A stretch of DNA of 64,000 bases from Breviolum minutum Mf 1.05b.01. Taxonomy: Eukaryota; Sar; Dinophyceae; Suessiales; Symbiodiniaceae. The notes beneath the pieces were generated by a model that had not been told where the DNA came from, did no database searches, and saw only the letters and a program-made list of their open reading frames with translations. The DNA is taken from the NCBI GenBank assembly GCA_000507305.1, contig DF240754.1, positions 3,986 through 67,985 of the forward strand, in the 5' to 3' direction. Shown here in pieces: positions 60,970-64,000 of the stretch (position 1 is its first letter; each line of letters starts with the position of its first letter). The position numbers were made by a program, and so were the translations under genes.

Positions 60970-61469
60970 TTCTTGATCGCAGAACACAAACCGCAAGCTC
61001 TAAAAAATTGCACCATTACAAGAACAGGGTGCGTATTGTGTCATGCTGGGGGGGGAAGTATTTCCGCATCAGTGACAACATTGCGAACTGTGAAGTTGTG
61101 ATCCCAAACAACCTCAGTCATAACTGCATCTCCACAACAAAAAGACCCCAAGCATGACTAGCTGTTGTTAATTTCAAATATTTAGTACACCCTAAGACTC
61201 CTGACCCCTCCTATGGAAACCCCCGACCCTCCCAAATGACACCCCTGGGGCCTTAAAAACAGGATGGTTTAGACACCCCAGGACATCCTATGGAGCCTTA
61301 GGGGCAGTATAACTGTTTCTACCCGTTACTACCTGGGAGAGGGAAGATGATCCAATTTTTCGACGGCCTTTTAACCTTCCTGGGTTGAATTACCTCGGTG
61401 CCGAAAAACGACATGTAAGACATTTTTGCGAACGCCCCCGGACCTTTTTTTGGTAAAAAAGATCTCCTC
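60970..61469 (+). other. possible exon, then spacer
   Basis: A frame from 60948 to 61157 is open (KLHHYKNRVRIVSCWGGK, FRISDNIANCEVVIPNNL). 61170-61330 holds GGACATCCTATGGAGCC-type words; no gene. Confidence 0.35.
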
Positions 61470-61579
61470 CTGGCAATTCTGCTGGTGACCTTATTGGGAT
61501 GGTGAAAACGTGACCCTTTTCAAAGGTTGTTGGTGACCTCCAACGTTTGGGGATCAAAAGGTCACTTTGAATCACCTGG
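61470..61579. mobile_element. family I element, reverse orientation
   Basis: TGGCAATTCTGCTGGTGACC to CACTTTGAATCACCTGG; close to the copy at 59620. Confidence 0.8.
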
Positions 61580-61951
61580 CTGCATTTTAGAAGATTCTTT
61601 GGTGCTCTTCTGACTCTGTTCTGTTTTTTTTTGTTTCCTCTACTAAGATTGAATCTATCTCTTTGGTGTGTTTCATGTGTGTGTTTTTCTGTTGTTTTTT
61701 TTTTGGCGAGGAAACGATGTTAATTTTCAGAAACATCTGAAACTTCAGAAATTCACAAATTCACGTGTTTTCCGCCAACAAAACTGTGCTGACTTAGGAC
61801 ATGTGGACCCTCCAGCCCTCAGAAAAGCCTGGCCATTTAGGGGATTGTGACTAACCCAGTTATACCTAGATTTTCCCGATCTGTGTGTAAAATTTCGTGC
61901 CTTTTTTTTTATCAACCAAAAGGCAGACATTTACATATTTGGAAGATCCAG

Positions 61952-62166
61952 GTACAGGAAGTTATGGCAAATTTCAAGGATATCTACTTGGAGGATCATC
62001 CCAGTTAGTAAGTGGTTAATAACCATGGTGATCGTAAGTCCCTCAATTAGGGTTGTGGGACCCCTTCCAAATGGCCTTTTTATGGCTTATAAATAGAGGT
62101 TACTAACCACTTACTAACTGGGATGATCCTCCAAGTATAAACCCAACCATAACGGAATGTCATGAA
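61952..62166 (+). CDS. short exon interrupted by a family A element
   Basis: After AGATCCAG reads VQEVMANFKDI. With the A element (61987-62136) and one TA removed it gives MANFKDIYKPNHNGMS and a stop at 62164. A second frame stays open longer (TITECHECAACFRSRFLD). Frame uncertain. Confidence 0.42.
61987..62136. mobile_element. family A element
   Basis: CTTGGAGGATCATCCCAGT and ACTGGGATGATCCTCCAAG are perfect inverse ends, TA at 61985 and 62137. In reverse internal orientation to the copy at 34302. Confidence 0.92.
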
Positions 62167-62639
62167 TGCGCCGCCTGCTTCAGGTCTCGATTTCTGGACA
62201 CGATGCTGATGCTGAGTAACACACGTAAGCCTCGTGAACAGGCAGATTGAAACATCGTTGATATGAACCTTCCTTTTTTCGGGTACCAAAAACTCCGCAA
62301 GAAGTCAACTACTAGTTCCCAGTTACCAGTTAAGACGGTGAACTAGCTCCCATTTTACCCATCTCTTTTCGGCCCATCAAAAAACGGGGGGGCGTTTTTT
62401 GTTGTAAGATCCATAAATTTGCACATTTTCGGCGGCTCGGGGTTATGTACCGTAAGGAAGCCATTTTTCCAGATGTTTCCAGAGAATACAACGGCTGAAA
62501 AAAAATGCCTAGTGTCCACAGTTTCACCATTTTCAGATGCCTTTTTGGACAATTCGGATTGTCCAAGTAGGGGATCTTCATACCAAGCTTGCGAAGATGA
62601 ACGCGAGGTTTTTTTTTTTGTGTAGATGTTTTTTGAGGA

Positions 62640-62757
62640 GGGGCAATCTACCCCGTTGGGTTTGCCAACCTAGTTCTCCTCCTCCTGAGACATTTTCAAA
62701 GTTGAAATTTTTTGATGTCCGGCCGATATCGCCGAGATCCGATGCTCCAGCATGAAG
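62640..62757 (+). CDS. possible terminal exon
   Basis: Frame reads LPRWVCQPSSPPPETFSK then LKFFDVRPISPRSDAPA and stops at 62753. Proline- and serine-rich. Confidence 0.4.
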
Positions 62758-63300
62758 TATTTTAATTTAACCTGTCTTGTTGTCTTGACTGAAATGGCCT
62801 CGGATGATTATGATCCTATATTCTCCTGAAACAAGGAAAAAGACACAACAAAGACCAGGTGATTTGAACTGGAAAAAAACACATGTTATGTTTTTTTAAG
62901 GCTGCATGCGTTTTTTCCAACCTCCCCCCAACAACGCAAATCAGGTTGATTCTCATATCCCGTGACTTTTAATGATAATGTCATGGGATTTTTTCAGGGG
63001 GCCCATCCCCAATGCCACCTCCTTTCCCCAAAGAAAGGCCTTGATTTTTCGAGGTAATGAAGCCCCTCATTGTAGGCCAGCTATTTCCACCGGGGGGCAG
63101 CGGTACACGTGCAGCACCTACCATAAATCACAGGGGTTCAATGGAAAATGGCTTCCTCTAAGTTGAGTCACCACCTTTTGAGGGTAGAAAACTCCTCGAT
63201 TCATCATGATTGGTTGGAAGTGTTTTTTTCCACCGAAAGGTCTCAAGACCTTTTCAAAGCTTTTGGAAGCCCCAAAAGAATTTAAACAAAAGTGACTTTT
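62758..63300. other. no firm gene; family K fragment
   Basis: 62996-63055 has GGGGCCCATCCCCAATGCCACC and AAAGAAAGGCCTTG, a left part of family K. Confidence 0.45.
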
Positions 63301-63306
63301 TTTGCC

Positions 63307-63477
63307 ACGGAGCCAGAGTCAGAGACAACAAAAAAGGTTCTTCTTGGCAGGCGCCTCTGGGCGCCCTTGGGCGCCAAAGGTCTTTTTTGGGCGTCCACGT
63401 GACCGGCGTCCACCAAGCAGTTTGGTGGTGTGGTTGTCAGTACAGTGGAGGTCAAAGGGGGGTTCATCGTCAGATAA
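63307..63477 (+). CDS. exon-like frame with one in-frame TGA
   Basis: Reads EPESETTKKVLLGRRLWA then PLGAKGLFWAST, a TGA at 63400, and continues in the same frame with ASTKQFGGVVVSTVEVKG and GFIVR to a stop at 63475. A donor could be GTGACC just at the TGA. No family recognised. Confidence 0.42.
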
Positions 63478-63702
63478 TACTAAGATATTGTGGCAGTATG
63501 TTGCGGCCGCCAGATACAACAATTATTTTATATATAGCATACAATTTATACAGCGAACATGAACGAAGTATAGCCCTTATTTTACTGATTGATTCGAAAG
63601 GAGGTGCTGTCACGAGCATGTCTTTTAGCATCTGGAAATTCCAATCTCCTAAGCTTCTCCAAACCAGCTTCCCGCCTCGGCAGGGAAGGAATGTTCAATG
63701 GT

Positions 63703-63840
63703 GGTTTCTGGTTCCCCTTAATAGGTGGTATGTGATAATCACCCAATAGGCAATATATAAGTGGTATATAAGTGGTATATACACTGCCAATTGGGGGATT
63801 ATATATCACCTACCACCTTTTATGGGGAACCAGAAACAAC
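63703..63840. mobile_element. family N inverted-repeat element
   Basis: GGTTTCTGGTTCCCCTTAATAGG and TTTTATGGGGAACCAGAAACAACC are long inverse ends, with GATAATCACCCAATAGGC and CCAATTGGGGGATTAT inside. The flanks ATGGTGG and CCATTG extend the stem. Confidence 0.8.
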
Positions 63841-64000
63841 CATTGAATTGTTGTTTTTTTTCTCGGAAAAACTGCAAATAACAAACCTTGGGTGAAAGGC
63901 CCCCCCATCCAGACAGAGATGCAATAACCTCAATCAAGAAGCCGTGATGTGCCACGCATCCTGGGGTAGCTCCAAACACACCATCCCATCCGATCCGCAA
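63841..64000. other. end of window, no gene called
   Basis: A minus frame is open to the window edge, but nothing in it is recognised and it may continue outside. Confidence 0.3.

Overview
The window looks like nuclear DNA of a dinoflagellate, most likely a core or symbiodiniacean-type one. The reasons are the GC-richer, short, intron-split coding pieces lying in AT-richer DNA, the absence of any prokaryotic gene layout, a non-LTR retrotransposon whose reverse transcriptase and RNase H resemble those common in dinoflagellate genomes, and an extreme density of short inverted-repeat insertions of the kind called introners. No rRNA, tRNA or CRISPR array was seen. The species cannot be fixed from sequence alone, and no complete host gene can be named.

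Layout. 1-16 kb: a (TTG)n array, then isolated exon-like segments among insertions. 16.6-19.8 kb: a frameshifted LINE-type element (RT, zinc-knuckle-like motif, RNase H). 19.9-28.2 kb: further exons. 28.9-31.5 kb: four tandem copies of a ~760 bp exon-bearing unit. 31.7-50 kb: exons, including a clear EF-hand exon at 42.8 kb beside a ~204 bp (TTG)n array. 51-64 kb: the densest series of exons, including one with a P-loop. Every exon I could orient with confidence reads on the + strand, which fits the unidirectional gene order of dinoflagellates. Exon borders are inferred from open frame, composition and AG/GT signals; how many genes they belong to is unknown.

The main result concerns the insertions. 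At least a dozen families of 70-180 bp palindromic elements (called A to S here) occupy a large part of the window. Their ends are conserved inside a family, and they are flanked by short duplications: 2 bp, usually TA, for A to F; 4 bp for G; 9 bp for one I copy; 14 bp for one H copy. Many sit inside coding sequence. Removing the element plus one copy of the duplication joins two open reading frames exactly, as at 10.2, 14.1, 20.0, 23.1, 25.5, 33.8, 45.6, 46.3, 48.1, 51.6, 57.6 and 60.8 kb. One family A copy has an empty-site paralogue 0.44 kb away. These elements therefore behave as mobile introns with transposon termini, from several unrelated families at once, and several have ends that do not give ordinary GT-AG introns. 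RNA evidence is needed to show how they are removed.
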